From assembly GCA_033239125.1 (NCBI GenBank), contig BSWB01000003.1, positions 38,145,001 through 38,209,000 on the forward strand: DNA of 64,000 nt, written 5' to 3'. The DNA comes from Fagopyrum homotropicum. Taxonomy: Eukaryota; Streptophyta; Magnoliopsida; Caryophyllales; Polygonaceae. Below are positions 10,108 through 22,695 of this stretch, piece after piece. A program made the translations under genes and the position numbers. The notes under the pieces were generated by a model that saw nothing but the letters and a program-made list of their open reading frames with translations, was not told the DNA's origin and searched no databases. Each line of letters opens with the position of its first letter. Position 1 is the stretch's first letter.

Positions 10108-10494
10108 TCCATCCTTTAACCTAGGGTTTGCGGTGAATAGGTTACCTCGGTCAACCCTATCCGGAAACCTAGGTGGTGGTGGAAGTATCTCGGCCGGTGC
10201 AGGTAGGTCAGGATTTTGCCTCGGTCCAATAATTGGGTTCGGTTGAGGTAGAATATGGGCCTGCAGTTCGGCCATGTCGGCTCGGATCTCTTCCGTTCTT
10301 GCACGAGCTTCCTCTCTTTCTATTTGTAAAGCTTCATTACTTAGCCGAAGTTGTTCTAATGTGTCCTTCAATTCAGCTTCAAGATCTCGATTATCTTGTT
10401 CAGCCATCTTAGCTTCATTCAATCTTCTCTTATATGTCTTTTCTGGTTCGGGATCATAGGGAACGATTTCTTTCCCATCACGAGTTCTTCGCAA
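10108..10494 (-). pseudogene. Athila-like gag N-terminal fragment
   Basis: A minus-strand frame begins LRRTRDGKEIVPYDPEPEKT (the initiator ATG replaced by TTG at the junction with LTR copy B). It continues as a charged coiled-coil region (AEQDNRDLEAELKDTLEQL) and a proline-rich stretch with a PxP pattern, then runs into LTR copy A. A basic start followed by coiled coil and proline-rich linker fits the start of gypsy/Athila gag. It lies directly downstream of LTR B in the same orientation, as gag would, but 290 bp of LTR end, PBS and leader are deleted. Confidence 0.55.
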
Positions 10495-11797
10495 GGGAAG
10501 GTATTTCTAAGGTGGGAATAGATCACCGGGTAAGTCTCACTACTCATTATCCCAAACCAAAGGTCCTCTCACCGGGTAAGTCTCAAGGAACTAAGGAAAG
10601 GAACTATAATCTCAAACCAACACACCAACTAAGGGAATAGAACTAACCTTTATCGGGTAAGTCTCACCTAACTCACAAAGGTAGGATGAAGGCACACTCA
10701 AACCCTAATAAAGGATAAACCTTTATTACCTAACACTCATCATCGTAGGTATACAAGCAAAGGAATCACCGGGTAAGTCTCATCCTAGGCTTGCGTATGG
10801 ACCAGGAAAGATACAAATAGGATAGGATTTGGCAAACTATAACCTAAACTCATGTTTAGATCAGATCTAGTTCACGCCTCGCTCAATTCATGTCGACCTC
10901 GGTTGAGTTGTTCTATGAACAAACCGAGGTGAGGTGAGGTTAAAGTTTCGCTCGAGCTTTCAAGGTCAACTAAGGTAAAGGTTCATTCTTTCATCGTCTT
11001 TCCCACAACTTTCAGCCTATCACCCTAGTCGCAAGAGAATTTAGCCAATAATCATCATGATAATAATAATCAAATATATATGAAAAGAAGCAATAACCTA
11101 ACAAGAAAACCTTAACACAAAGGTCTCAATAATCACTCAATCAAACAAACAAACAATCCAAACAATCAGCAAACTATGTTCCTCAATAACAAACCAAAAG
11201 ACAACAATCAAGGATCCTAAGAAAACCTTACAACTTCCTTCAAAAAGCCTTCAATTTTCACTTCAAAGCTATCTTTCTTCAACTTCCTTCCTTCCTTGGA
11301 ATATCTTCAATCTTCCAAACTAATCAATTAACCAGCCTCCCTTCCATCCGGAAAATATCTTCCAATTTATAGGAGAATCACTTGCCAAATATAAAAGATC
11401 TCATGGGCCATGGACCGTGCGTCTTGATCCAGGCCCAGCGAAGCATCTCGGTCGATATGATCTTGGGGTCTACCGAGGTGAACTTCAGCTATGTACAAAT
11501 CTCTCAAAACTGGTCCAATATCAAACTTTTGTCCAACTTCCATGGTTTATTTGCCTTCCTTGTAGCTCCTCAGTGTTCCAAAATGTAGCTCCAATGACTC
11601 CTTAGATCCCTTGGCTTCATATCGCTCCAGAAAGTGTCATTTTCCTTATAATTACAGTAAAATTAGGTGTTGACCTCGATTCTTGCAAAGGTAAACAAAA
11701 TGGCATACTCATCAAGAGTATACAGCCATGCATGCAGATTTATGAAGATAAAACGTCCAAACCAATCCCAAAATATAGACTATAATACATGTTATCA
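10495..11797 (-). mobile_element. Athila-type LTR, 3'-truncated (copy B)
   Basis: Minus-strand LTR whose TG start is at 11797 (TGATAACATGTATTATAG). It matches 12169-13627 on the plus strand, so the two make inverted arms around the 11798-12168 spacer. It has four ACCGGGTAAGTCTC-type words (10525, 10571, 10652, 10768). It stops at 10495 in the middle of the LTR, joined to gag sequence. Confidence 0.75.
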
Positions 11798-12052
11798 GCT
11801 ACCTGGGAGACAAAGAATAGTATCTGGTGAAACTATCTAGAGTTTTATGCGAGTCTAGAGACGTCTATAGGACCGTCGGGTTAGTCCCGAATCCTTCCAC
11901 CATTTATGTTGTGCATTTATGTGTATGGTGTGTTATATGTGTTCATGCATATACATGTGTGTATTTGTTGGGGTTATTGTATGGTAGCTTGAGTATGCTT
12001 TGATTAGCGTTTAGCAAGTTTCGGGACGAAACTTCTTTTGAGGGAGATATGA
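11798..12052 (+). mobile_element. 3' tail of a Tekay/Del-like Ty3-gypsy element with polypurine tract
   Basis: Ends with TTTCGGGACGAAACTTC, then the purine run GAGGGAGATATGA just before an LTR start TGTAACGCCC at 12053. A gGACGAAxxTTxTTTT box followed by a purine tract and TGTAAC(A/G)CCC is the usual end of Tekay/Del chromovirus internal regions. No pol codons remain. Confidence 0.65.
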
Positions 12053-12168
12053 TGTAACGCCCGGAATTTTAGTTCCGTTTACAAGAGGCGTTAGAAGCCT
12101 TGAGCAAGGGCTACCGCCCTTGCGGTTTAGAAGGCCCGCACCCGGGGCCGTTCGCGACCACGGCTTGG

Positions 12169-13917
12169 TGATAGCATGTATTATAGTCTATATTTTGAGA
12201 TTGGTTTGGACGTTTTATCTTCATAAATCTGCATGTATGGATGTATATTCTTTGATCATTATGTTGTTTTGTTTACATTTGCGAGAATCGAGGTCTACAC
12301 CTAGTTTCGTTGTAATTGTAGAGAAAATGACACGTTTTGGAACAAAATGGAGCTAAGGGAGTTAAGGAGTCATTAGAGCTACATTATGGAGTATTGAGGA
12401 GCTATAAGAAAGGCTCAGGAAGCATGGAAATGAGATGGAAGATTGATTTTGGACCAGATTAGAGAGATTGCTGCTTAACTGAGATTCACCTCGGTTGGCT
12501 ACAGTGCCACCTCGACCGAGGTGATCTTCAGGATAGGCTGGACCGAGGCGAACTGATGACGGGATATGAGATCTTTATTTTCGGTTGAGATCTTCTATTT
12601 TTGGAAAGTGAATTTTCCATATTTTAGGATGATTTTCTGGAAGGAAGCATATCTTAGTGGCTGATTTATTTGGAAGATATTTTAAAGAAGGAAAATGCCT
12701 TTAAAGATATTTTATCTTAGGAAGGTGATTCTTCTATATAAAGAGGTTGATTTTCTGAAGAGAAAGTATCTCCGAATCTCAGATTCAGGAAGATACAGAG
12801 CAGAGTTCTCCAAAGTTTGGAAGGAAGTTTGGAAGGTTGAAGATCAAGGAAGGAAGGAAGCTAGTTTGAAGGAAGGTTGAAAGAAGTTGTAAGATATTCT
12901 TAGTTTGGTTTTGTTTGTTGTCTTTTCTGATTGTGATTGAGGAACGCGGTTTGATTATTTGTTTGATTGGTTGATTGAGTTATTGAGACTTTTGTGTTAA
13001 TGTTTTCTTGTTTGATTATTGATTCCTTTCTTATATATTTGATTATTGTTATCATGATGATTGTTGGCTAAGTTCTTTATGCGATTCTAGGGTGATTGGC
13101 TGAAGGTTGTGGGAAAGACGATGAAAGAATGAGCCTTTACCCCATTGAACCCTGAAAGCTCGAGCATTTACCTTAACCGACGAACACCTCGGTCAGTTGT
13201 GGAACATCTCGACCGAGATGGTACATGAACTGAGCGAGGTGAGCTCTTTCCTGATCCTTATCTGAGTTGAGGTTTCAGTTTGCCAAATCCTATCTTTTTT
13301 ATACCTTTCCTGGTGCAACGCAAGCCTAGGATGAGACTTACCCGGTGATTCCTTTATTTGTATACCCAAGATCATAAGTGTTAGGTAATAAAGGTTTATC
13401 CTTTATTAGGGTTTGAGTGTGCCTTCATCCCATCTTTGAGAGTTAGCTTGAGACTTACCAAGTAAAAGTTAATTCTATCCCCTTGGGTGGTGTGTTGGTT
13501 TGAGATTATAGTTCCTTTCCTTAGTACCTTGAGACTTACCCGGTGAGAGGATCTTTGGTTTGGGATAGTGAGTAGTAAGACTTACCCGGTGATCTATTCC
13601 CACCTTAGAAACACCTTCCCTTTGCAAACCTCAGCTTTGTCCATGTTTTGAGATCTTGAGTCGGAACCACAACTGGATGCTTTAATCCTTAGAATCCGCA
13701 TTCTCTTTACCTGGTTATTACATCATCTTTGATATCTTTGATTGTTGCGTGTTTTTAATTAACAACCTAAATTACCGATCTTTGTTTCACCATAGTCTTT
13801 GTGTTCGACCCTGGAATTCTTTGTTTTATTACAATCGATCCGTACACTGCGGGTTTGCTATTTGCAATTATTCTTGGTATAAATATTAAAGCTTGTACAC
13901 ACCCTTTGGAGCGAACA
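12169..13917 (+). mobile_element. Complete Athila-type solo LTR (copy C), 1749 bp
   Basis: Begins TGATAGCATG and ends GAGCGAACA, flanked on both sides by the perfect 5-bp target duplication CTTGG (12164-12168 and 13918-13922). This defines the full LTR of the family and shows it is a solo LTR, formed by recombination between the two LTRs of a past full insertion. It contains four GAGACTTACC-type words (13333, 13450, 13531, 13577) and two near-palindromes, CACCTCGACCGAGGTG (12508) and CATCTCGACCGAGATG (13205). Confidence 0.92.
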
Positions 13918-14473
13918 CTTGGACGTCCGTGGGGGCGGTGAGACGTTAGAGCAAGAGTTATGCGCTTTTTCCGTCCAACCTTTCATCTTCTACCTCTTTT
14001 ATTCCGACCTCTTTATGAGGAGGGTGTTTCATGGCTGCTTGTCCCTTGGTATCCTCTTCTATTTATGTAGCCTTACCTCCCTCCCTCGTTTCCTTTGCAC
14101 GTTACTTCATTCTCTCCCTTCTTGTCCCTCATCTTCTTCACTTTATTATCCACCTTTTACTTCTCTCTTATCTTGAGATTGTCACACAGAGTTCGGGACT
14201 ACAAAGATACGCCTCAAGGTAAGTTCCTTCCTCCACCCTTCCTTCCTTCTTCGTCCTTCTTCTTCGTGCTACCTTTAGTGGTAGGAATCCATGGATCCAC
14301 CTAAAGGAGGCATCTCTTGTGTTTTGATTGTGTTGATGGTATACTTAGACCGTGGAGAAGTGCTATGAACTTATGTTGGAGGCTAGGAGGCATTCACGAC
14401 ATCAAAGGAGACACTAGGAAGGTTGCTGCACAATCGAAGAACCGAAGAGTCGACGTTTTTGGACTACAGCCGC

Positions 14474-14592
14474 GGGGCGGATCTTGGGAGGCGCAGGGGC
14501 GGCCATTGACCACCATAGGGGCGGCGACTGGGAGGCGTAAGGGCGGCGTCTGACCGCCGCAAGGGCGGTGACTAGGAGGCGCAGGGGTGGTT
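14474..14592 (+). repeat. GC-rich degenerate minisatellite within the Tekay-like LTR
   Basis: Repeated GGGCGG-containing units (GGGAGGCGCAGGGGCGGCC, GGGAGGCGTAAGGGCGGCG, CTAGGAGGCGCAGGGGTGG and similar), about 25-30 bp apart, in an otherwise AT-rich neighbourhood. Several runs of G could form G-quadruplexes on this strand. Confidence 0.65.
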
Positions 14593-15098
14593 TCTACAAT
14601 AGTGAGGTTTGGGAATCCCTCGTGTCACAAAATAAGTATCATTAGTAAAGGTTATGACTTAAACAAAGACAATAAACGGACTTGAGTGTTGCATGTTGAA
14701 TGTGTATGTTATGTGTTTGTTTGCCTATACCTTTGTATTAATGCAGAGAATGTTAGCTAACGGTATTATAGCACTTTGTAGATGCCTTGTAGGTTAGGGA
14801 GGCGGTAGAGTGATCCGACGGTAGTGAGCATCCGGGGTTCCGTACATTATAGGACGGGATCGATTTATCTTTATTTGTTATCTTGAGACGTTGTCATGAG
14901 TTTTGAATTTGAGAACTCGGTTGGAGTTTTTTTCGGTTGTATTTCGGTTATTCTTCATGCATCAAAAACTTGTTCATTTGCCTTTTTATTTGTGGCATGT
15001 TGTAAGGTTCGGTGAGGTTGTTGTCAAGTTAAAGGTCAGGACCCATTGTGAGGTCCTAGCCTGTAGCATCCCGAGACCTTCGGATTTGGGGTGTTACA

Positions 15099-16930
15099 CA
15101 AATTGCTAAGGTCTTCCTAAAAGGAGATGGCATGCAGTTATGGGAAGTACGTCCCACACAACCTCATCCTCCTATCCCCTTATAACAATTTGAATTGTGG
15201 CTTGGTTCTTGACCTTAAGAGGAATGTTGGAATTCAACCAACATAAGGTGTAGGTTTACGGATTGGAAGTGGTAGATACATTGAATCTACTTACCACTTC
15301 TTGTTCAATGATATTACAACATGACCTCCATCCGCAATGACACTACACACATTCTCATTAATGGTGTACCTTTTGTGAAATATGGTCCCACGTTGATTAG
15401 GTAGATAGGACATTATGAGGCATTTAGGGTATTTCTAACCACAAAGCATTCACCCTCGGCAACCACCACATGTATATTGTTTTACCTCCTCTTCATCAAC
15501 CACTTATTAACACTCATCCTCGAATTTCATAGTCTCCTAGAGTACTGAGAAGAACTTGTCTTTTGGAGGGACATTCCTTAGAAATGCCCTCTTCTAAGGC
15601 ATTGAAAGCACTTAAGCTTTCTAACTAGGTTCTCCACCTCTTGTCTTTGAGGTTGAACTTGATTTGGAGCATCTTTCTTAGGCTCTACACGTCTTCGTGT
15701 GGCTTGCAAACCACTAGGATTCAGGTTTGGCTATGTTTTTTTACACTTGGGGGCACCTTTGAAGGGAGATTCTTGTATAAATGGTTAGTGTAATGAAGAA
15801 CCTCTTCAAAATGATATAGCCCTCAAGAAACCTATATCCAAACCTAGAGACTAAATTCCTTAATTCTTCATAAAATTCATCTAGGGTCCTACTTCCTTGT
15901 CTTAGTTATTCTAAACTAGCGTGAATTCTTTTGGTACAATCACCCGGCACAAACCTATTCCTCAATGCAGTTTTTAGTTCATCCCAAGTATCAATTTGTG
16001 GATAGCCTATATAGTTTCTTTCCTCTTTATCCTCAAGGCACCAATGATAAGAAAAGTCTATGAATTTGAAAGAAGCTATGGCTACTCATTGTGCTTTAGT
16101 GTAGTTGTAAAATTAAAAAATTTGCTCAGTTTTTTTTTCATAATCTACATAAGTTTCTACATCACATGTACCTCCAAAAGGTTGTACTTCAAGATCGGTG
16201 TCATGGTGGTGGTGTTTCCTACCTTGGGCTTCTCCATACTCATCATCATAGACTAAACGTTGCGATAGATTAGGAAACCTTGGTGCTTGTTGGTTTCCAC
16301 GTCCAAGAACTCTTCGGGGCATGGTTTTCCTTGGCATTGTTGGATTGTCATGGTTCCTTGGAGGCATGTGATCATTTTGACCTTGGAAGGGTCCTATTGC
16401 TCATAAACCTGCATGGTTAGTAGAAAAGGAAGGCAAAGTAGCAACTCTAGAAGCAACTATAGGAGGTTTAAAATTAGAATTTATACCATTGTCTTCTTTA
16501 AGTGGTGCTATAAGAGGCGCTTGTGAAGATGTAGTTTCATGGCCGGAAATTCGGGCTAATTCTTGAGAGAAGGAACCCGGAGCTCTTTCTTCACCTTAAT
16601 AGGGTTGAGATGGACCTCCTATCTCCGGAGAACTACTAATACTTACACCACTTTGAGGTTGTTCCCATTTAGACTCCATGTTCTTCATGAATAAAGCTTG
16701 TTCACCCCTTAAGGTTTGAAGTAGTTGTCGGATACTTTTATCTATAGCTTCCTTGATGGTTTGCAGGGCTTGAAGAAGGGTCTTCAAGGTGTGTGTGTGT
16801 GTGTGTGTATGGGGGGGGGGGGGGGGGGGCGGATGCATGGTCATCTTTGGCCACACCTTTGATTTTATCTTCACTTTCCATGTGGATAACCTTCACCATA
16901 AACTTAACAGACAACAACCACACAAGTAGT
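15099..16930 (-). pseudogene. Ty3/gypsy gag-protease relic
   Basis: On the minus strand, 16367 downward reads MPPRNHDNPTMP, then PFGGTCDVETYVDYEKKTEQ and, past stops, a segment with WDELKTALRNRFVPGDCTKR and RQGSRTLDEFYEELRNLVSR. This is the classical Retrotrans_gag domain (W-E-x-M/L-K-x-x-L-R-x-R-F-V-P). Further down (about 15390-15110) is a retropepsin-like part with TINENVCSVIADGG and ACHLLLGRPWQF-like words. The frame has several stops and shifts. It is cut at 15098/15099 by the Tekay-like LTR. A zinc-knuckle region was not resolved. Confidence 0.75.
16789..16829 (+). repeat. (GT)n followed by a 19-base poly-G run
   Basis: About ten GT dinucleotides, then TAT, then an uninterrupted run of G from 16811 to 16829. 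Likely length-variable and hard to sequence; a G-quadruplex could form. From 16930 to 18035 the sequence is AT-rich with no supportable gene; it is probably leader of the gypsy relic and the downstream flank of the F-box gene. Confidence 0.9.
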
Positions 16931-18035
16931 CTTCAAAGATGACAAGATTGATCAATGGAACCTACACTTAGTAAGGGCCTAAATCCTTGATTTAAGAGTC
17001 AAGTTTCTCATGCAATCAGGCACTAGTGCAAGTGGGGGTATTAAGGACTCAAAACGCTCTCAAAGACAAGCAACAAACCACAATTGAATCCGGAGTACTT
17101 GGGTAAAGACTAATTAAACAATACCAAAAAAAGCTAATAAGTTCACCAATTAGTCTCCCTAGTTGCTAAGTAATAAGAAAATCCTATTCAAAGTAGATAG
17201 TTAAGAATTGGTGAATCACTTCTTCTATAACATTTCCTTTTGTTTGTTGCCGGGCATTTTCGATTTCAACCACTTTGTCCTTTGACTTTATCTACAGGGA
17301 TAACTTTTTCTATGGCCTTACCTTGTTTTTTGTCGAATATTTCTTATTGCAAACACTTTTTCTAAGTTCTTTTCTTGTTTCAATGTAAAATTTTAACAAT
17401 GCACCTTAAGCACAAGTTGAAACAATAGCTCTTTTTGGTATTACTTCTAAGATTACCAGCTTAGTTTATTGGCAAGAACAACAAATTAAGAGATGATTTC
17501 ATGCTTGAAAGTGAGAATTCACGGAAAAGAGAGAAAAATAAAGTCAAACCACAATTTTAATTTCAGTCAAATAATCTCGAATGAAAGAAAAGTTAGAGGA
17601 ATAAATAGACACAAATATGAAGGAAATTTTGTTTGTTTGTTTCCCAGCTTTTGGACACGAAAATGGAAGCTAACAAGTATGAGGATTTAAGATCTTAAAC
17701 AAAAGAGTTTAGAGCAACGTCCGTGATTAGGTTATGTAGTGTGTGAAGAAATCGGATACATTGAGATTCTGGTGACATGTATTTTGTGTTCCTACTAGTT
17801 TAACTAGTGGCTCGGGTAGAGCCTGACTGTCCGTTCAAAACTTAATAGTTTTGACTTTTGAATTCCAATTCTCCATAATCCTGAAAGTAATTACAGTTGG
17901 ATCTCTCTTCAGAAAGCAGTAATCTGGATTTGGTAACAAAAAGTGAAAGAGATTTGACAAATTTTAACATCTCTCAATTCATTGCTCAAATACCAGTTCA
18001 TATTTACAGTTCCCAAAACCTGCATACTACAACTA

Positions 18036-19767
18036 CTAATCTAAGATATTCTTTGGCCAAATGCTCTTCCAAGTTGAGATTTCTTTTGGGTCGTATAGTT
18101 TTCTTATGCCTCCATAGAACCCATCAGCTTCGTTGCCTTGTTCGCGGTGGTTCATCCTGTTCACCGTTGTCCTTCTCCAACGCGAGTCCACCGGATACTG
18201 GTTGAACTCCAACATCACCGTTTCTGACAACAAATACAAGCAGAACTCCAGTATGAGTTCAGCTGATCAAGCATCTTAACAAGTTCAAGGAACATACTAA
18301 GGGCTCATTTGGAAGCACTAAAAATCAAAAACTACGTCTGTTTAGAGGTCTTTTAACACATGAAAATAATCTCATCATTTCCATTTCTTTTTCTTACCCT
18401 TATCCGATTCCATTCCATTTCCATTCCACCGCCCCAACCAAACGGACACTAAATAATAATTTGTCATGACCGTGGAAATCAAGAAGCTCATAACTATATC
18501 TTTGGTTTCTAATAGAGTGGTTGCATTCAGATTCAGCCAGATTGGTTACTTTACAAGAGGTTTTGAGATGCTCACCACTATCATGACATTGACACCAGTT
18601 TTCATTTCTGATGCATGAATCCAAGTGACCAACAACTCCATACCACCAACCTATAAACATATGGAAATTCAATAAGAATTTGTCCAAATCAATCAATAAT
18701 CAAGAAGATTTTGAGACATACCATAAGGGTAGTCTCTGTTTCTTCTCCACTGAATCTCAAAATGATCTCCAGGCTTCAAGTCTCCTAAGCAATCAGACAG
18801 ATGAAGAACATATGGAGGAGTATCAACTGGAGGTGCTCTAAGTCTATCCCATGATATGTCTTCCTCTACTTTGTGCCTCCCTCGAGGTGAATACCTAAAC
18901 CAATGAAATTCAATATCATATTGAGCTCTACAAAGATTAACTTAAACAAATATCTTTACCTTGCTTTAAAGGTATCATTTGCTGAATTATAGCTCAGTTC
19001 AGCATCATAGCAAGATAACATGAATCCATGTCCATTCTGTAATCAAGAGAAGACACACACAAAACATTGATAAGCAACTCATCTGAATTCAGAAATGACA
19101 AGAATCAAAACCAATTACATATAAAGGCGATTACCTCACGGTTATAGACCTGAGCAACAAACCAGCACTTGCCACTCTCAAGTGACAGATACCGTGCCAT
19201 GATTGAATCAACAGAAGAAGAAGACGAAGCAGGACTATTTCTGCTTTCCAGACTCCAAGTAACTAATGACAATGGCCAAAACCTCGAAAGATAACCTAAA
19301 AGATCTTCACATTTATTTCCATTTGGTTGGCTTCCCCTATTGCCATAATCTACATGACGTTGCCAATCTCTAAAAGCATTATCCCCAATCACTTTTCCCC
19401 ATTTTTGCTTCATGTGTCTCTTCCAAAGATAATCACTTCTACACCTATCCCTAAGATGGCTAGAAACCCCTGCCATACTGCATAACTCGCCTGGCGAAAG
19501 CCTTTCTAGAATGTTATCCAAGGCCAAATCAGGCAAATCTAGAAGTGATTGTTCATCATCATCAGTACAATCCACACTTACAGCAACTGAACTGCCACTA
19601 GGCCTTGTGAGCAATGTAACCAGTACCTTAGGAACTTCAAAGACAAGCCTCATCGTTCTCATACAAGATAGAACAGAATTTGACAGCTCTATCTGAGACA
19701 TGGATGAAAATGAAATCGAATTGAAAACTAAGACGAAGGAGAGGCAAGATAGTAAGAGGATAAGCAT
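18036..19767 (-). CDS. F-box family protein (At2g26850/At2g32560-like), five exons, 381 aa
   Basis: Exons on the minus strand: 19767-19135, 19036-18960, 18894-18722, 18650-18576 and 18223-18036. All introns are GT-AG, phases agree, and the total is 1146 nt (382 codons with stop). The N-terminus is hydrophobic (MLILLLSCLSFVLVFNSISF). The F-box spans about residues 75-120 (LLDLPDLALDNILERLSPGE, then a WKRHMKQKW end), which in this class binds SKP1 in SCF ubiquitin ligases. The C-terminal half contains FEIQWRRNRDYPYGWWYGVV, a short Cys-rich link, WRRTTVNRMNHREQGNE and GFYGGIRKLY, conserved in this plant subfamily whose substrate is unknown. Length fits the family (about 370 aa). No defects seen. 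The start at 19767 is the first ATG with matching N-terminal hydrophobicity; MSQIEL (19698) is an alternative. Confidence 0.92.
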
Positions 19768-20400
19768 CAGAGTAATTTATGTAAAAGAGGTGAAGAAGAT
19801 GGATGGTGGTGATAAGAATTTGTCAGCTGAAAAAATGGGATTCTGCCAATAAAATTAGCCTTTCCCTAAGAACCAATTAAAAGTATGCGACAAAAGCAAA
19901 ATCACCCCAACAGACAAACAGCTTTATGGTTGGCAAGTGGAAGCATTAAACGCAAGCAATTGAACTTGCTTCGAAGTGCTGGTGGGCATCTACAAACAGT
20001 GAACTGATCCTCACTTTTGGCTTAAGGTAGGGATGAACTTGTCTGAAAAATGAAAATCACATAATAATGGCAAAAAGCAGCAAGTACCCACTAGAGAAAT
20101 AGCCCCAAACAAAGGACCCAATTGCTGTAGCCCCAAAATCTGTAGAGTTGTATGAGAATAGAGATGGATAATCAAGAACTGAAGAAGCAAAACCCACATT
20201 TAGCGAAATGTAAAAAAGAGAGCATAGATGCAGGAGTGTTTCAATTGAAAGGTATGTGTTGTGGGCGATTGTTGAATTGCTGATAGATAAATTAGAGAAG
20301 GATAGGAGCAGTAGAGGAGGAAGCTCACCAGATCTCTACCAAACTTGAAAATTTGCACCACAGACGTCAATTGCTTGGAAATTTAAGGGTATTCATCTTG
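19768..20400 (-). promoter_or_regulatory. Probable 5'UTR and promoter region of the F-box gene
   Basis: Upstream of the F-box ATG. On the minus strand GATCTG followed by GTGAGC near 20325 could be the donor of a 5'UTR intron, which is common in this family, but no transcript evidence is available. No TATA box could be assigned with confidence. From 20400 to 21890 the sequence is AT-rich intergenic DNA without a supportable gene. Confidence 0.35.
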
Positions 20401-21897
20401 GGTCGAGGGAAATGTCATTAGTATTCTTAGCTAATAATGGTTTGATTAGGAAAAGAAATGAAACATTTTGTGCTAAGGTAGAGATGTGGGTATGGGTTTG
20501 GAATTTGCAGCCACCCAACCTCAACTTGTTGCCAATAAATATATCATGCTACCTTCCATGACCTGGCTACTATTGGGCCCTTTATTTATATCTTATTATT
20601 AATTTACTAAATTTAAGTAAAGCCTATTTTTATTTTTATTTTTATAAAGATAGTCCTTCAATAATTTGAATATCTAGATGACCTAAAATATTAACCGACG
20701 TTATTTGTTTTGAGATATTGATTGAGCCTACACGGCATTCAATCCACATGTAAGATTGGATTTTTTCAATAAACTTTTTCACAATTAATACAATTGTTAT
20801 AATAGTTAAGATTATATCTTGTTTATACATATTATTGTAATCGGTCGTCCAATATAGTTTTAATTTCACATATTATCACTTTGAAGAACAAGTACTCTCA
20901 TTCTCATACATATAGGAAAGCTCATTCAACCACTTCGCTGATTCTTCAAATTTATTTTTTATTAAATTCTCACCACCATAATTTTTCCTCATAAGTTCGT
21001 AACATTTATTAGATGTCATTATATATCATATTTGAAGTGGAGGTGATTATTGAAATTTATTCTTAAAATTATATCCAATTTTTCTATACATATAACTCCA
21101 CTATATTTTAATTTTCTGAAGCAAGCATAATTTAAAGAGACCTAATATAGAGCTTTTCATCATTCTATAGGTTACTATATTTATATTTTTCGTTTAGTTT
21201 GTATCATATATAAAAATAAAAATATAATATAGATACTTTTAGTTTTTTAATGATCATTAATTACAATTATGAAGATATTAATTTCAAAATGTCAAACTTA
21301 TTTCAAACCTATATTTTTTTTATTGATGGATTAAAAAGAAGTGAATTAGTTTTTAATTAGGTCTTTTACTGATATTACCCTATTAAAAGTATCTCTACCG
21401 TAAATTCATTAAGTAAATATACATTTAATAGAGTAACTAATGTATTACCCGTGCCCTGCACGAAATATGGTTTAATATCTATTATAGATATATAAATATA
21501 TAAGTTATCTTATTAGAGTATAATATGATTTATACACTATAAATTTAACAAAAAATTTTAATACACATTTAAATTACATAATGAAAATATTTTAAAAAGT
21601 TTGTGGGTTGAGGAGAAATATGAGTCGGTGGAACCGAAATTTAGGGTATTATCTTTTAAATAGCTTTTGTAATTGTTGGCTAATTAATTGTAATATGTTT
21701 AAACGAAATTCAAATTTTTAGTAATTTTTTTTAATTTTATTATTGAAATTACTGAATTTAAAGATTTTAGATTTATGATAAGATAAGATTTAAATTTAAG
21801 AAAGTTAATTAAGATTTTTAAGGATGTTGTTAATTGCTAAAATGACACGTGGCAGTTATATTTCTCATGGTTAGACACGTGAAATTAAGTGCTTCTC

Positions 21898-21902
<5 letters not shown>

Positions 21903-21988
<86 letters not shown>
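21903..21988. repeat. (TA)n microsatellite
   Basis: About 43 uninterrupted TA dinucleotides immediately left of the first TA-flanked MITE. Confidence 0.98.

Positions 21989-22695
<707 letters not shown>

Larger units (their letters stand above)
12053..15098 (+). mobile_element. Tekay/Del-like LTR, interrupted by an Athila solo LTR
   Basis: Starts TGTAACGCCCGGAATTTT and ends GGATTTGGGGTGTTACA, the near-mirrored termini common in Tekay LTRs. The LTR proper is 12053-12168 plus 13923-15098 (about 1.29 kb); the middle is the solo LTR at 12169-13917 with its target duplication. Its right end sits exactly inside the protease-coding region of another gypsy element (15099 onward). A related LTR in the opposite orientation is at 57050-58740. 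Confidence 0.75.

Noticed and set aside
10518..10785. Regularly spaced GGTAAGTCTC repeats looking like a CRISPR array
   Set aside because: The words are short, irregularly spaced, imperfect, and recur in every copy of an Athila LTR in a plant genome.
13919..14304. Overlapping Leu/Ser-rich plus-strand ORFs
   Set aside because: They lie in the Tekay-like LTR and vary in frame; composition (CTTC-rich) explains them.
17030..17045. CACTAGTG word as a possible left tip of the CACTA element
   Set aside because: It is not followed by the terminal sequence ACAAAGACC nor by subterminal repeats, and it lies on the wrong side of the element.
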